NCBI RefSeq assembly: GCF_947500125.1
Contig: NZ_CANMRA010000005.1
Coordinates: 124,001-188,000, forward strand
Source of the DNA: an uncultured Kocuria sp.
GTDB lineage: Bacteria > Actinomycetota > Actinomycetes > Actinomycetales > Micrococcaceae
Length of the DNA stretch: 64,000 bases
Direction of reading: 5' to 3'
Below, in pieces: positions 42,290 through 49,414 of the stretch. Within the stretch, counting starts at the first letter, position 1, and each line of letters opens with the position of its first letter. The position numbers and the translations under genes are program-made. The notes under the pieces are model-generated. The model ran no database searches. It worked only from the letters and a program-made list of their open reading frames with translations, and was not told the origin of the DNA.

Positions 42290-43094
42290 AGCTATTGATA
42301 TTGCATGCCGTATTGTTTATGATAAGAACAACTATTCGGATCTTCGTAAGTCTGAATAGGGGGATAAAAGTAAAACCCACCTCGTTGAGATGGGCTCGGA
42401 TCTTCGTATAACTTCATTATGAACGAACCGAAACTTTTATGCAATAGTTGTGGGGAGTCCCAGACTGTCGGCTTTAGGCGCAACTCAAAAACAGCCTTTA
42501 AGACAGCTAAACGTTTTAGGCTATCGTAAAGCTTGCTTTGTACTGATGGATCAAAGTCAAACAATCCGCGCACTTTCACAATCAGTTCACAGTTCATACA
42601 GCTGCTGCGGTAGTAAGTGGCGGAATAGGTAGACGCTTAATTATCGGTAAGACTCTGAAGTCGATACAAGGGCAGAGTCATGCAGGGTGACTAGAACGGG
42701 TTAGCAAACGGTCGTAAAACGAGAACCTAGGATTACTCTTGGTTGACCGACCAGTGCCCGGCAAATCCCTGCCTTGCTACCGCAGTAGCTGTATGAAACC
42801 GTTGAAGGTAGCTGTGAGGGAGCCATAGTCAGGCGAAGCGCTGTGAACAGCAGGTCTACATGCCGCACACCCGCCCTACGTAGAAGGGGGCAGCAGAAGC
42901 AGGTGGAAAGTTCACTCCCTCTCACATACCTTCAATACCAGTCGAACGAGACTATAACCAATCACGCTCTACTGGAACAACGGGGAGTTACTAATCAAGC
43001 TAACCCTGATGTGAACGTCCAACAGCACCCCACTCAGGGAATGCTTTAGTATCAACTCCCCCCGTAGCTTACGGATTCAAGAAGGGAGTTTTTA
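42290..43094 (+). ncRNA. Large ornate structured RNA, GOLLD/ROOL-type candidate
   Basis: About 800 bases without a convincing gene on either strand but with dense long-range pairing. It begins with a closing helix TATTGCAT/ATGCAATA (about 42,299/42,440) around hairpins whose loops both carry GGATCTTCGTA. A 24-bp stem with G-U changes (42,594-42,617 with 42,773-42,796) encloses a tRNA-Leu-like D-arm. A 21-bp imperfect stem (42,802-42,822 with 42,915-42,935) follows, then a four-helix irregular hairpin (42,982-43,062). It ends with an intrinsic terminator, so the transcript is plus strand. GOLLD and ROOL RNAs are phage-borne, of this size range, and often linked to tRNAs. The class assignment is inference. 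Confidence 0.62.
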
Positions 43095-43095
43095 G
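43054..43095 (+). terminator. Intrinsic terminator at the end of the structured RNA
   Basis: AACTCCC pairs with GGGAGTT and is followed by TTT, enclosing a small CCGTA/TACGG hairpin. The same AACTCCCC strand can instead pair with GGGGAGTT at 42,982, so two alternative folds exist, which resembles a terminator/antiterminator switch. Confidence 0.65.
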
Positions 43096-43139
43096 AGTGC
43101 CCAAAAATAAGCTTGCAAAAAGATAGCCACCCACTCATA

Positions 43140-43352
43140 ATGCCAACCATGAACGGGCATCAAGAAACCAAAACAAACCTAACCGACCTAATAAACAAGC
43201 GCTTCACGATCCAGGACCACCACTGCGAGTACTTCCCGCCGACACTGGCAGAGCGAAGAAAGAATTTACACCGCGTGCAATACAACATACAATTCAAGAA
43301 GGCCTATGCAATACCACGCAGAAAGCCCTCGCATGGAAAAACCCCGGAGTAA
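43140..43352 (+). CDS. Possible small basic protein after the structured RNA
   Basis: A 70-residue open frame (begins MPTMNGHQETKTNLTDLINK) rich in Lys, Arg and His, ending inside a terminator hairpin. No strong ribosome-binding site precedes it. It fills the gap between the RNA and the terminator, so it may be real, but evidence is weak. Confidence 0.4.
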   Translation: MPTMNGHQETKTNLTDLINKRFTIQDHHCEYFPPTLAERRKNLHRVQYNIQFKKAYAIPRRKPSHGKTPE

Positions 43353-43360
43353 TCCGGGGT
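43341..43360. terminator. Bidirectional terminator
   Basis: An 8-bp perfect hairpin (ACCCCGGA, loop GTAA, TCCGGGGT) flanked by A-rich and T-rich sequence lies between a plus-strand frame and a minus-strand gene cluster. Confidence 0.8.
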
Positions 43361-43370
43361 TGCTCTTTGT

Positions 43371-43538
43371 CTAAATCAGTAGACCTATTGTCACAGCCTG
43401 TATGACGATCGTGAGCCAGTAGATAGGTTCTCGGTCGTCTTTTCGCTTGTAGCGCCTTGTATAGCGTTTGGTGCGGTTTAGCCAGAACTGTTCGCCGGTA
43501 CGTGGGTCAACGACTTCCATGGTAGTTCTGGATCGCAT
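43371..43538 (-). CDS. Small membrane protein
   Basis: A 55-residue protein (begins MRSRTTMEVVDPRTGEQFWL) with a highly basic middle and a C-terminal hydrophobic segment (YWLTIVIQAVTIGLLI), so probably tail-anchored in the membrane. It overlaps the upstream gene by 32 bases. It is the last of a three-gene minus-strand group. Function unknown. Confidence 0.6.
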   Translation of the reverse strand: MRSRTTMEVVDPRTGEQFWLNRTKRYTRRYKRKDDREPIYWLTIVIQAVTIGLLI

Positions 43539-43737
43539 AGTCAGCGATAGCAAGTTGGAAGTCTTTCGTGTCGCTATCCGGCGCACCAGCCCACAGATCT
43601 CGGTGTTCAATAAGTCGGGGCAGCGTGACGGACTCTATGAGCCGTTCGGCTTTCTCTGCAATGATCTGCTGTCGGGTCATCTTGCAATCACTGCACAGCT
43701 CGAAGTATTCGTCATAGTTTGAATGGTCGCAGCTCAT
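43507..43737 (-). CDS. Hypothetical protein with Cys pairs
   Basis: A 76-residue protein starting MSCDHSNYDEYFELCSDCK, with Cys3/His5 and Cys15/Cys18 suggesting a small zinc site, followed by a helical domain. Its start overlaps the stop of the upstream gene (ATGA). Typical small actinophage early protein of unknown function. Confidence 0.65.
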   Translation of the reverse strand: MSCDHSNYDEYFELCSDCKMTRQQIIAEKAERLIESVTLPRLIEHRDLWAGAPDSDTKDFQLAIADYAIQNYHGSR

Positions 43738-43907
43738 CGCTTGGCCTCCCCTAACCCACAGGCTTCGGCAAAGCGGCCCCAGTCGAATCGTGGATTGTCT
43801 TCATAAAGGACGTCGCCCAGTCGGTCGATGGCGCACTCTTGAATTGCTCCCTGTTGGTATTGTTCGCGGATCACCTCCGCCAACTTATTGTAGTGTTTAC
43901 GTGTCAT
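43734..43907 (-). CDS. Small phage protein starting MTRKHY
   Basis: A 57-residue protein (MTRKHYNKLAEVIREQYQQG...) whose N-terminus resembles a family of tiny actinophage proteins that begin MTRKH. GGAGA precedes the ATG. Its leader shares 14 identical bases with the non-coding segment near 50,009. Function unknown; read directly from the sequence. Confidence 0.7.
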   Translation of the reverse strand: MTRKHYNKLAEVIREQYQQGAIQECAIDRLGDVLYEDNPRFDWGRFAEACGLGEAKR

Positions 43908-43985
43908 GCTTTATCTCCATTTAGCTTTTATGACACTATTTATTATGGGCTAACGGGGGTGAAAAGGCAATACTTTAGCCAGCAA

Positions 43986-44771
43986 TTAAGTAGTAGAAAA
44001 CACACCACTAACAGAGGTCGCCACGTCTTCCAATAGCCAGACATTGAACAGCCCGTCGGGGTAGTCCTCGTCATCCTCGATCAGACTTTCAATCTCGCGG
44101 CGTCTAAGCTCGTCTGGCACGACAAAGACGACCATAGGGAACGCAGCCCCATTGCTGTCTTCTGAGCCAATCCAGGCCTTGTAAAAGCGCTGAAGCTTAT
44201 CCCGGAGTTGGCGCTGGCGTTCCGTGCCTAGGTCAACCTCAATCCAGACAGACAGCCGCGCTCGTGGCTCTTGGCTCTCTAGCTCGACGAACAAGTCCGG
44301 GCGTACCTCGTAGCCGTTGACACGTCGGTGAGTGTCCGGCTCTGTTGCGTAGCCGGTGAGGGCTAGATCTGTAACCCGCGTCAGTTCCTGCAGCTGAACA
44401 AAGACGTCACCAATCATGAGCATGTGGGGTTTGATTACCCGGTACGGTGTGTACTTGCCTTGAACCCGGCACACCTCCCAGCCGGCCGACCCCAGTTGGT
44501 AGACGTACTGACCAGAGCCAGCGCCACGGCCACCGATGGGGCGGCGCTCTAGTACAGCCAAGTATTTAGACGAGGCTAGGCGGGTAAGGGTTCGATCTAG
44601 TGGAGTCTTACTAGCGTTGTTGTGGAAAAACATAGCTTGGATTTGACCACTCGATAGCTGCCCGAAGCGGGCTACAGCCTTGATTATATCGAAATCACGA
44701 GCAGTCATCCTCATGCGCTTAGTGTACAAGTGAACAGTACGCACGCCTAGGTCTGTGTTTTCCCTAGCCAC
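43986..44771 (-). CDS. Replication-relaxation family protein
   Basis: A 261-residue protein. Its N-terminal winged-helix (ARDFDIIKAVARFGQLSSGQ, ASKTPLDRTLTRLASSKYL) and the C-terminal region with RPDLFVELESQEPRARLSVW and WIEVDLGTE match the replication-relaxation family found on actinobacterial conjugative plasmids and integrative elements. The Asp/Glu-x-Asp pattern recalls a nuclease-like fold. Together with the VirD4-like translocase at 12.3 kb it hints at a plasmid-like ancestry for part of the prophage. Confidence 0.8.
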   Translation of the reverse strand: MARENTDLGVRTVHLYTKRMRMTARDFDIIKAVARFGQLSSGQIQAMFFHNNASKTPLDRTLTRLASSKYLAVLERRPIGGRGAGSGQYVYQLGSAGWEVCRVQGKYTPYRVIKPHMLMIGDVFVQLQELTRVTDLALTGYATEPDTHRRVNGYEVRPDLFVELESQEPRARLSVWIEVDLGTERQRQLRDKLQRFYKAWIGSEDSNGAAFPMVVFVVPDELRRREIESLIEDDEDYPDGLFNVWLLEDVATSVSGVFSTT

Positions 44772-45010
44772 GGCGCTTATAAGTGTGTGTCGACGCCCAT
44801 GTTAGGCCCACGTCCGCGCACACAGCAGAAGTTTGACCCGCTGGGCCATGCAAAAAGCACAACACTATTCACTCACAAACCTATTGCTTATTATGCACCA
44901 TAAGCGCATACTAACGACATAGCGAAAGCAGCCCAATATGAATAGGGGCAAGCAACTAGCTAGGGAACGTAAACGATAATCGGGAGTAACTAATATAGGA
45001 TCAAAGATTT
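44772..45010. promoter_or_regulatory. Early divergent control region
   Basis: About 240 AT-richer bases lie between the minus-strand replication-relaxation gene and the plus-strand early operon. A GGGAGTAACTAATATAGG element at 44,982 includes a TAATAT -10-like hexamer, and the GTAAACG repeat just before it recurs at other early starts. Repressor or promoter sites are expected here but cannot be defined by eye. Confidence 0.5.
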
Positions 45011-45370
45011 ATGAAACGCAGCCCCTATCCGGTACCAGTGAAGCGAAAGGGTAAACGGCTCAAGAACAAGACTTTTGACTTCGACTTGCCGTTCATTCAA
45101 GCCCTCATCTGGTTCGCAGGCAAGGAATCAACCACATACCAGATGAAGGTGTCTCAAGCCGCAGTGGTGAAACGAGGCGTACTAGAGACCTTCCCAGCAC
45201 TTCGCAAGAGGTACCTGGAGCTAAAAGAACAAGAACTAAGGGAGACAATCCATGCGAAAAAACAACCTAAGCATACGCGAGCTGAACAGGCGTCAGAAAG
45301 AGAACGAGAAGAATCGGCCATACGTGCCACAGCGGCACAGTTCGATGACCGCCAAAACAACCAAGCCTAA
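45011..45370 (+). CDS. Hypothetical early protein
   Basis: A 119-residue basic protein beginning MKRSPYPVPVKRKGKRLKNK, with a helical middle and a charged C-terminus. It is the first plus-strand gene after the divergent control region. No domain is recognised. Its last 119 bases overlap another plausible small gene (45,252-45,422), so its C-terminal third should be viewed with caution. Confidence 0.6.
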   Translation: MKRSPYPVPVKRKGKRLKNKTFDFDLPFIQALIWFAGKESTTYQMKVSQAAVVKRGVLETFPALRKRYLELKEQELRETIHAKKQPKHTRAEQASEREREESAIRATAAQFDDRQNNQA

Positions 45371-45422
45371 GCTCGACATCCGTCTAGCGCTTGTGAAGGG
45401 GGTGGTATGGACGATGCAGTAA
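45252..45422 (+). CDS. Possible overlapping small basic protein
   Basis: A 56-residue frame (begins MRKNNLSIRELNRRQKENEK) with an AGGGAG ribosome-binding site eight bases upstream. It overlaps the end of the previous gene in another frame and the start of the ERF gene by 16 bases. The composition looks protein-like. It is either a true overlapping gene or chance. Confidence 0.45.
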   Translation: MRKNNLSIRELNRRQKENEKNRPYVPQRHSSMTAKTTKPKLDIRLALVKGVVWTMQ

Positions 45423-46018
45423 AACCGCTCGACAAGCTTGCTCCGGCTCTAGTGGCTCTACAGGCTGACTTGAAACCAGTCGACAAGAGCGCCGACAATC
45501 CGTTCTTCAAGAAGAAGTACGCTGACCTGCCATCAGTGATGAAGGCAGTCCAGCCGTTGCTGGCTACCCACAAGTTGGCAATCAGTCAGTTCCTAACGAA
45601 CATCCATGGCGATAGCGCCATCCGCACCATCCTGTTGCACGAAAGTGGCCAGTACATCGAGGACATCGCGCCTCTGATGATGGGCAAAGACGACTCACAG
45701 TCACAGGGAGCAGCCACCACCTATGCCCGCCGCTACGGCGTTATGGCTGTCCTAGGCGTTGTTGCTGAGGAAGATCATATGGACCCCGACTCACCACTAC
45801 GCGGGCATCCTAAAAGCACTCAAAACATCATTGGCAACGTGCCAGCCGCTTCCCCTAACCGTCAGGCCACAGAGAAGCAACGCTCATATCTAGCCAACCT
45901 GGCCCGAAAGAAAGGCAAGGATAACGCTTGGATCGACGCCACACTGAACCAGGTCAGGTCGTCTCAGGACGCTTCCGCCATCATCGACAAGCTCAACATG
46001 CTTGACGACGGGGCTTAG
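45407..46018 (+). CDS. erf: ERF-family single-strand annealing protein
   Basis: A 203-residue recombinase. The N-terminal pattern LDKLAPALVALQADLKPVDK, FFKKKYADLPSVMKAVQPLL and QSQGAATTYARRYGVMAVLG is typical of the ERF family that anneals single strands during phage replication and recombination. The C-terminal part (about 150-200) is a linker plus helical tail. It is a core early gene and no host-type RecT/Beta gene is seen. Confidence 0.92.
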   Translation: MDDAVKPLDKLAPALVALQADLKPVDKSADNPFFKKKYADLPSVMKAVQPLLATHKLAISQFLTNIHGDSAIRTILLHESGQYIEDIAPLMMGKDDSQSQGAATTYARRYGVMAVLGVVAEEDHMDPDSPLRGHPKSTQNIIGNVPAASPNRQATEKQRSYLANLARKKGKDNAWIDATLNQVRSSQDASAIIDKLNMLDDGA

Positions 46019-46069
46019 ACAACCAACCAACAACTAAGGAGGTGACCACACCTCAGGAGAATCACAACC

Positions 46070-46651
46070 ATGCCAGCTAAAGGCACCAAACCAGTAACCG
46101 AGCAACTGTTCAACACAGTGACGAGTCAGCTGAAAGCAGGCAACCCAACCCTCGGTGTTGCTCAGGTCAACGGAATCAAAGAGTCGACCGTCCGGGCCAT
46201 CCGCCAGGCGAAGACTTGGAAGGAATATCAGCGTCGCAAGGCCGCCAAGGTGGCGAAGATGACTGCTGCTCGACAGTCGAAGCAATCAAAGGCTCCCCTC
46301 CACATTCCTGTGTCATCCAAGCGGTCCTACGCCAAGCGGGTCGAAGTCAAACGTGCAGGAGCTCTTCCGGCCCCAAAGGCAGTAAGCGTAGACGACATAG
46401 AGTTGGAGCACGTCGTTACTAGAGCTGACTTAATAGCCATGGAGGAACGCCTTCAAAAGCATCTCGACCAGATCGCCGACGTGACCACCACCCTCGCTAG
46501 AGATGAAGCAGTCCATCACCACAAGGTCGAGCTTCTAAAGCCAGAACTTCACATCGCCCGTCGCCTCGACAACATGGACCAGTCCCTTATGCGGATTGAG
46601 CGAGTCCTTCAGCCAGTACGTCGATGGTTCGGCGTACGGAGGCACGGGTAG
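46070..46651 (+). CDS. HTH-like DNA-binding protein with coiled C-terminus
   Basis: A 193-residue protein. The N-terminus (GVAQVNGIKESTVRAIRQAK) looks like a homeodomain-type helix-turn-helix. The middle is basic, and the C-terminus (about 120-185) is helical with heptads. An AAGGAGGTGA ribosome-binding site lies just upstream. It might be a regulator, but no repressor family can be named. Confidence 0.6.
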   Translation: MPAKGTKPVTEQLFNTVTSQLKAGNPTLGVAQVNGIKESTVRAIRQAKTWKEYQRRKAAKVAKMTAARQSKQSKAPLHIPVSSKRSYAKRVEVKRAGALPAPKAVSVDDIELEHVVTRADLIAMEERLQKHLDQIADVTTTLARDEAVHHHKVELLKPELHIARRLDNMDQSLMRIERVLQPVRRWFGVRRHG

Positions 46652-46885
46652 ATGCCGGGTACTGCAGCGGGCGGCAAAAAGGCTGCAGAAACCAATAAGA
46701 CCAAGCATGGATCAGACTTCTACCGGCACATAGGCAGCATCGGTGGCCGTTACGGACGCACAGGAGGGTTCGCCTCAGACATCATCGGTGAGGACGGAAT
46801 GACTGGACGAGAGCGAGCACGCCGAGCCGGTGCCAAAGGTGGCCGGATTAGCCGCCGTCGCAAACGACTGGAAGCGTCAGCATGA
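46652..46885 (+). CDS. Gly/Lys-rich small protein with KGG-like motifs
   Basis: A 77-residue very basic protein with GGKKAAETNKTKHG, GSIGGRYGRTGGFASD and AGAKGGRISRRRKR segments, similar to KGG-repeat stress-type proteins and to a common phage small protein. It starts directly after the previous stop and overlaps the next gene by four bases. Possibly nucleic-acid-binding given charge; not shown. Confidence 0.65.
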   Translation: MPGTAAGGKKAAETNKTKHGSDFYRHIGSIGGRYGRTGGFASDIIGEDGMTGRERARRAGAKGGRISRRRKRLEASA

Positions 46886-47109
46886 CCGGCTACCGAACTG
46901 CCAAGGGTGACCTGTCCGCCAAGTTGCTCAAGGCTATGCAGTGGTACTCCATAGAGCACGGCCTCAAGCTGACGGCGTCGAGTCCCTTCCCCATCGTCTG
47001 GTTCAAGAACCAGGATGACGGTATTAACAAGGTCCACATGGACGACATCATGGAGGCCTACGAAGCCTTCAAGAAGTCGACCCACGGCAAGAGGAAGACA
47101 GCGGCCTAA
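46882..47109 (+). CDS. Hypothetical small early protein
   Basis: A 75-residue protein (begins MTGYRTAKGDLSAKLLKAMQ) coupled to the upstream gene by an ATGA overlap. It is a compact helix-strand protein with no recognised domain. It ends four bases into the convergent minus-strand gene at 47,106. Confidence 0.6.
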   Translation: MTGYRTAKGDLSAKLLKAMQWYSIEHGLKLTASSPFPIVWFKNQDDGINKVHMDDIMEAYEAFKKSTHGKRKTAA

Positions 47110-47453
47110 CGGGCTGATGGACCTGCGCAGTGACGACAGATGAAGACCAGGGAGTCCAGGCTGTCGTTACTCACAAGCTCGTGGATGAACAGCGGCTCAA
47201 GAAATCGGCGCTGACACGAGTAGCAGTAGTACCTAGACAACCCAGCAGCCTCCATGTGAGCCACCACGCGATCACGGACGACATCACGTCGCTTGATCGC
47301 CTCACGAGTAGGACGACGCCCAAGACGCTCATTGATGATCTCTTGGATGCGACGAACAGACCGAGTAGAGCCCAGCTCCTCCTTGATCATCCAGGCTGGC
47401 TTCCGCGGCACCTGTGAAGCCAGCTCGACTATTTGTTCGTCCTCGTCGTACAT
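47106..47453 (-). CDS. HTH-like protein with C-terminal zinc ribbon
   Basis: A 115-residue protein from ATG 47,453 (MYDEDEQIVELASQVPRKPA). The middle (GSTRSVRRIQEIINERLGRR) could be a helix-turn-helix and the C-terminus has YYCYSCQRR and FICRHC, a zinc-ribbon pair. It is the only minus-strand gene within the plus-strand early block. A lysogeny or early regulator is possible but unproven. Confidence 0.62.
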   Translation of the reverse strand: MYDEDEQIVELASQVPRKPAWMIKEELGSTRSVRRIQEIINERLGRRPTREAIKRRDVVRDRVVAHMEAAGLSRYYCYSCQRRFLEPLFIHELVSNDSLDSLVFICRHCAGPSAR

Positions 47454-47806
47454 ATGCCCTGAGTAAAGCAAAATGTTCGGATCGCGTAAACACCGCACAT
47501 CCTACAATCGGCATTTTCCGACGTCTAAATGGGGCCTGCAACAGGGGCCAAGTACTACAAGACCATCAAGCTGCATTTTTTGCACATTGACACACACAGT
47601 GAGACATGGCGCAACAACCGTGTTTTGCTAAGCCAGAACATCAAGCGCCTTTTTGCGCAAGCGCTCAAAAAGTCACACGGCTTGAAGCACTTTTCCACAG
47701 CCTCGCGGCTCAAACGCTCCGTCGGACCAACTAAAAACCATTAGTGCTATACAGCCGACGCGGCGCTTGGGCTGGGAGTAATTAACCATAAACGAGAACC
47801 AAAACC
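47454..47806. other. Largely non-coding region with operator-like dyad
   Basis: About 350 bases between a minus-strand and a plus-strand gene. An imperfect 24-base dyad, CTTTTTGCGC...CTCAAAAAG (47,649-47,672), and a GGGAGTAATTAA element (47,774-47,785) could be control sites. A weak 71-residue basic frame at 47,529-47,744 lacks a ribosome-binding site and is not called as a gene. Confidence 0.45.
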
Positions 47807-47956
47807 ATGAACTACCTTTTTGTAGCAATAATACTTTTTCTAGCTAGTGCAGCAATGTTTGCTATTGGCTCATTCATACCCGCCTCGGCGTTTATTGTTG
47901 CTGCCGTGCTAAGTCAGATAGCTGGCGAGATTAGCCTAAGCAGGAAGTCTCGCTGA
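47807..47956 (+). CDS. Tiny two-span membrane protein
   Basis: A 49-residue protein (begins MNYLFVAIILFLASAAMFAI) that is almost entirely hydrophobic with a short basic C-terminus. Its stop overlaps the next start (TGATG), so it is the first gene of an operon running to 49,769. No ribosome-binding site is evident; the leader has GAGAACC. Function unknown. Confidence 0.6.
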   Translation: MNYLFVAIILFLASAAMFAIGSFIPASAFIVAAVLSQIAGEISLSRKSR

Positions 47957-48252
47957 TGTCAGAGCAGCTACCAAATGGAGAGTACCCATTCGCCCACTTC
48001 ACCTTCCAAGGTGAGCGATTCCCAATGACGCCAAGAAACACCAGCGTCTACACCTACCTTGGCCGGCTGGCCATGTATGACCACGTCTTAGTTCAACCAA
48101 CGCCGAACCTAGACAAATACTTCTGGCGCGAGAACTACGACTTTGAAGAGATGGTTCGACGAGCCGAAGCTGTCGGCTGTGATGTCAATCCAAGGCTGAC
48201 TGAAGTGGATGAGGCCACAGTTGACGCATACAGGAACAGGCCTGGCGTATGA
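47956..48252 (+). CDS. Hypothetical protein, paralogue of 49,407-49,769
   Basis: A 98-residue protein. The segment FPMTPRNTSVYTYLGRLAMY corresponds to ATTENTSVHQHIGELAIYNV in the protein at 49,407, so the two are paralogues flanking the ArdC-like gene. It overlaps the next gene by four bases. No domain name is known to me. Confidence 0.65.
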   Translation: MSEQLPNGEYPFAHFTFQGERFPMTPRNTSVYTYLGRLAMYDHVLVQPTPNLDKYFWRENYDFEEMVRRAEAVGCDVNPRLTEVDEATVDAYRNRPGV

Positions 48253-48527
48253 GTGAGCACGAACCACAGCCAGCCCAGCAACCGTCCATGGCCGCCGAGC
48301 TGATCAACTCGCTCAACTACTCCACCACCCCAACTGAGGAGCTGGAGGCCAAGGGACGCTACTGGCTGAGGGAGTACGAGGCCTACAGACTCGATGCCGA
48401 CGCCACCAAGACCGTCGGGATGATCCTCGACCGCCTCTCTGCTGAAGTGAGCTACCGCCAGCGCATACTGCGCAACGCTGAAGTGCCCGATTGCGTTCCC
48501 GTGGAGTGGCTGGAGGGCAACATGTAA
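48249..48527 (+). CDS. Hypothetical helical protein
   Basis: A 92-residue acidic helical protein. Its first residues MSEHEPQP match VSEHEPRP of the protein at 49,407, and the DNA around both starts is nearly identical, pointing to a local duplication. It overlaps the upstream gene (ATGA) and its stop is directly followed by the ATG of the ArdC-like gene. Confidence 0.65.
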   Translation: MSEHEPQPAQQPSMAAELINSLNYSTTPTEELEAKGRYWLREYEAYRLDADATKTVGMILDRLSAEVSYRQRILRNAEVPDCVPVEWLEGNM

Positions 48528-49331
48528 ATGGAACGCAAGCAATACCGCAAATCACCAGAGAGGAAAGAACAGCAACCAGCCAGACTCGACTGGGAACAGC
48601 TACTCGAAGAAGCCCTGGACATGCCAGGCAACCTCGGCAACACCTACAACCGCTTCTACAACTACTCGTTCCTCAATCAGCTGCTGCTCTACCAGCAAGG
48701 CGTTCGCGAGCCTGTAAACACGTACGACCGCTGGAAGGCAATGAACCGTCAGGTCCAGAAGGGCAGCAAGGCCAAGGCTATCCTCCGTCCGATCTCCCGC
48801 AAGGTTGAGAACGACAATGGCGAGGAAGAGGTACGGCTGACCGGCTTCAAGATGGTCAACTGCCTCTTTACTGCATCCGAGACTGAGGGCGATCCCCTAC
48901 CGGAGTACGAGCCGAAGCTGTGGAGCCCAGAGCGTGCCTTAGGCGCCCTGGCCATCCGTGAGGTGGCCTACGGGCTGGTCGACGGCAATACCCAGGGTTA
49001 CAGCTCCGGCCATGAGCTGGCGATCAACCCAGTCGCTGCCTACCCGGTGAAGACGATGGTTCACGAGATGGGCCACATCGTTGCCGGCCACACCGTCCAG
49101 GAAAAAATGGCCGAGTACTTGATGCACCGCGGACTGTTCGAGTTCGAAGCCGAGGGCAGCGCCTACCTGGTCATGAACGAAATCGACGAAGAGGAGCGGC
49201 ACTTCGACTCAGCTGAGAGCCGGGCATACATACAAGGCTGGCTACAAGGAGAGACGCCACCGGAGGAGTCCATCAGGCGCGTGTTCACCACGGCGGACAA
49301 GATCCTCAAGGCCGGGAGAGAAGAGTCATGA
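48528..49331 (+). CDS. ardC: ArdC-like antirestriction/metallopeptidase protein
   Basis: A 267-residue protein. The N-terminal ~110 residues (NLGNTYNRFYNYSFLNQLLL, YDRWKAMNRQVQKGSKAKAI) are the ArdC ssDNA-binding domain; the C-terminal part has an HEMGH zinc-peptidase motif (HExxH) near residue 180 and a downstream Glu-rich helix (FEFEAEGSAYLVMNE) that could supply the third ligand. ArdC proteins protect incoming DNA from host restriction. The element thus carries both a restriction enzyme and an antirestriction protein. Confidence 0.85.
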   Translation: MERKQYRKSPERKEQQPARLDWEQLLEEALDMPGNLGNTYNRFYNYSFLNQLLLYQQGVREPVNTYDRWKAMNRQVQKGSKAKAILRPISRKVENDNGEEEVRLTGFKMVNCLFTASETEGDPLPEYEPKLWSPERALGALAIREVAYGLVDGNTQGYSSGHELAINPVAAYPVKTMVHEMGHIVAGHTVQEKMAEYLMHRGLFEFEAEGSAYLVMNEIDEEERHFDSAESRAYIQGWLQGETPPEESIRRVFTTADKILKAGREES

Positions 49332-49414
49332 ACCCCACCGGCATAGGACAAGCTGACATCTTCGGTCATGGGTCGGACCTCTGGCCAGAGATCCACGAGG
49401 ACGGTGGTGAGTGA
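49328..49414 (+). CDS. Possible 28-residue peptide
   Basis: A very short frame (MNPTGIGQADIFGHGSDLWP...) overlaps the ArdC stop (ATGA) and the next gene start. Coupling on both sides is suggestive, but length makes it uncertain. Confidence 0.35.
   Translation: MNPTGIGQADIFGHGSDLWPEIHEDGGE

Noticed and set aside
42292-42632. Open frames on both strands (101 and 60 residues) within the structured RNA region
   Set aside because: Neither has a ribosome-binding site or protein-like composition, they overlap each other, and the paired-stem pattern explains the sequence better.
42605-42790. A complete tRNA-Leu gene or tRNA with a group I intron
   Set aside because: Only the D-arm segment matches. 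No anticodon stem, variable arm or TTCRA T-loop with a proper stem could be found, and the closing stem is far longer than an acceptor stem.
47529-47744. A 71-residue basic protein gene
   Set aside because: No ribosome-binding site, no resemblance to phage proteins, and an operator-like dyad lies inside it.
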